Below, in pieces: positions 63,610 to 64,000 of a stretch of DNA of 64,000 nt. The stretch lies in contig ML991783.1 in the NCBI GenBank assembly GCA_010094025.1, positions 421,160 through 485,159 on the forward strand, given 5' to 3'. The notes beneath the pieces are model-generated. The model saw only the letters and a list, made by a program, of their open reading frames with translations, was not told the origin of the DNA and ran no database searches. The translations under genes and the position numbers were made by a program. Source of the stretch: Viridothelium virens. Taxonomy: Eukaryota; Ascomycota; Dothideomycetes; Trypetheliales; Trypetheliaceae. How positions within the stretch are numbered: the first letter of the stretch is position 1; each line of letters begins with the position of its first letter.

Positions 63610-64000
63610 TGGGTTTAGCTAGGCAGATCTGACGAGACAAGAATAGAGAACGACTGAAAAAGCGTGGGGTGACGACCAGCGCTAGGTTTCGAAGAAGTCG
63701 ATGAGAGACTGAATGATACAATTGGTGGATGATTTTTCGTAGGAATGGTACTTTGGCACCTACACAAAGCTTTATTCCATCCGGCGACGCTAAAAATGCT
63801 GCGCAAGCCTCACGACTTGTCAATTGCCATAATCAGGAAGTTTCTCTGGGAAACTTGTGAGCAAGTTCGCTGGAAGTGGAACTTACTAGGCTCAAAGAGA
63901 TAAGTCAAACCACCTAGAGTCGGACCAACCCCGAGTCGGCCCAATTTCGCAACCCCCACCATGCACAAAATGAGGCTATTATCTCTCGCATTACTAGCTA
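63610..64000. other. Right edge, promoter side of the OMS1-like gene
   Basis: 391 bp including the presumed promoter; nothing else recognised before the window ends. Confidence 0.5.

Overview
The window is nuclear DNA of a filamentous ascomycete (Pezizomycotina; class not resolved). Protein-coding genes carry introns of about 46-60 bp with GT...AG ends and CTAAC/CTGAC-like branch sites. The gene content is typical of such fungi: a SAT4/PTH11-like rhodopsin-domain membrane protein, 2EXR (F-box-like) proteins, small secreted proteins, an APC permease and a CENP-V/GFA family enzyme. Most exon structures below were rebuilt by hand from splice signals and reading phase, and each spliced frame was checked to be divisible by three.

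Layout. 0.3-3.2 kb: two homologous 2EXR-domain genes. 4.2-4.7 kb: a possible three-exon gene for a 98-residue protein. 5.7-7.7 kb: a conserved Ser-rich protein. 9.3-13.4 kb: gene-poor, A/T-rich DNA with two copies of a 177-181 bp palindromic MITE flanking a seven-exon subtilisin-like protease gene. 13.7-17.1 kb: a divergent pair, a tail-anchored-type membrane protein and a chymotrypsin-fold protein with a His-Asp-Cys triad. 17.8-20.8 kb: a divergent SDR / Gfo-Idh-MocA pair. 21.2-22.4 kb: a rhodopsin-domain (SAT4/PTH11-like) protein. 23.2-24.4 kb: a 3-ketodihydrosphingosine reductase copy with three separate lesions. 26.1-32.4 kb: core genes, TBP, ETF-ubiquinone oxidoreductase and an SR-type splicing factor with a 6-nt exon. 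33.9-37.9 kb: three consecutive secreted proteins. 38.0-46.6 kb: core genes, mitochondrial ribosomal protein bL9, an M28 membrane peptidase, a membrane-anchored ubiquitin protease and a DHDPS-family aldolase. 47.5-49.9 kb: a 2EXR relic, a third MITE copy and an intact zinc-knuckle/2EXR gene. 50.4-63.6 kb: an amino-acid/GABA-type permease, an F-box protein, a GFA-type enzyme, a GDS1-type winged-helix protein and an OMS1-like methyltransferase.

How genes relate. The core genes serve transcription (TBP, GDS1-like), splicing (SR protein), mitochondrial electron transfer and translation (ETF-QO, bL9m, OMS1-like) and protein turnover (USP, F-box, M28). Accessory content (2EXR family, secreted proteins, proteases, MITEs, pseudogene) lies between core blocks, mostly at 0-25 kb and 33-50 kb. 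No rRNA, tRNA, CRISPR array or autonomous transposase was recognised.
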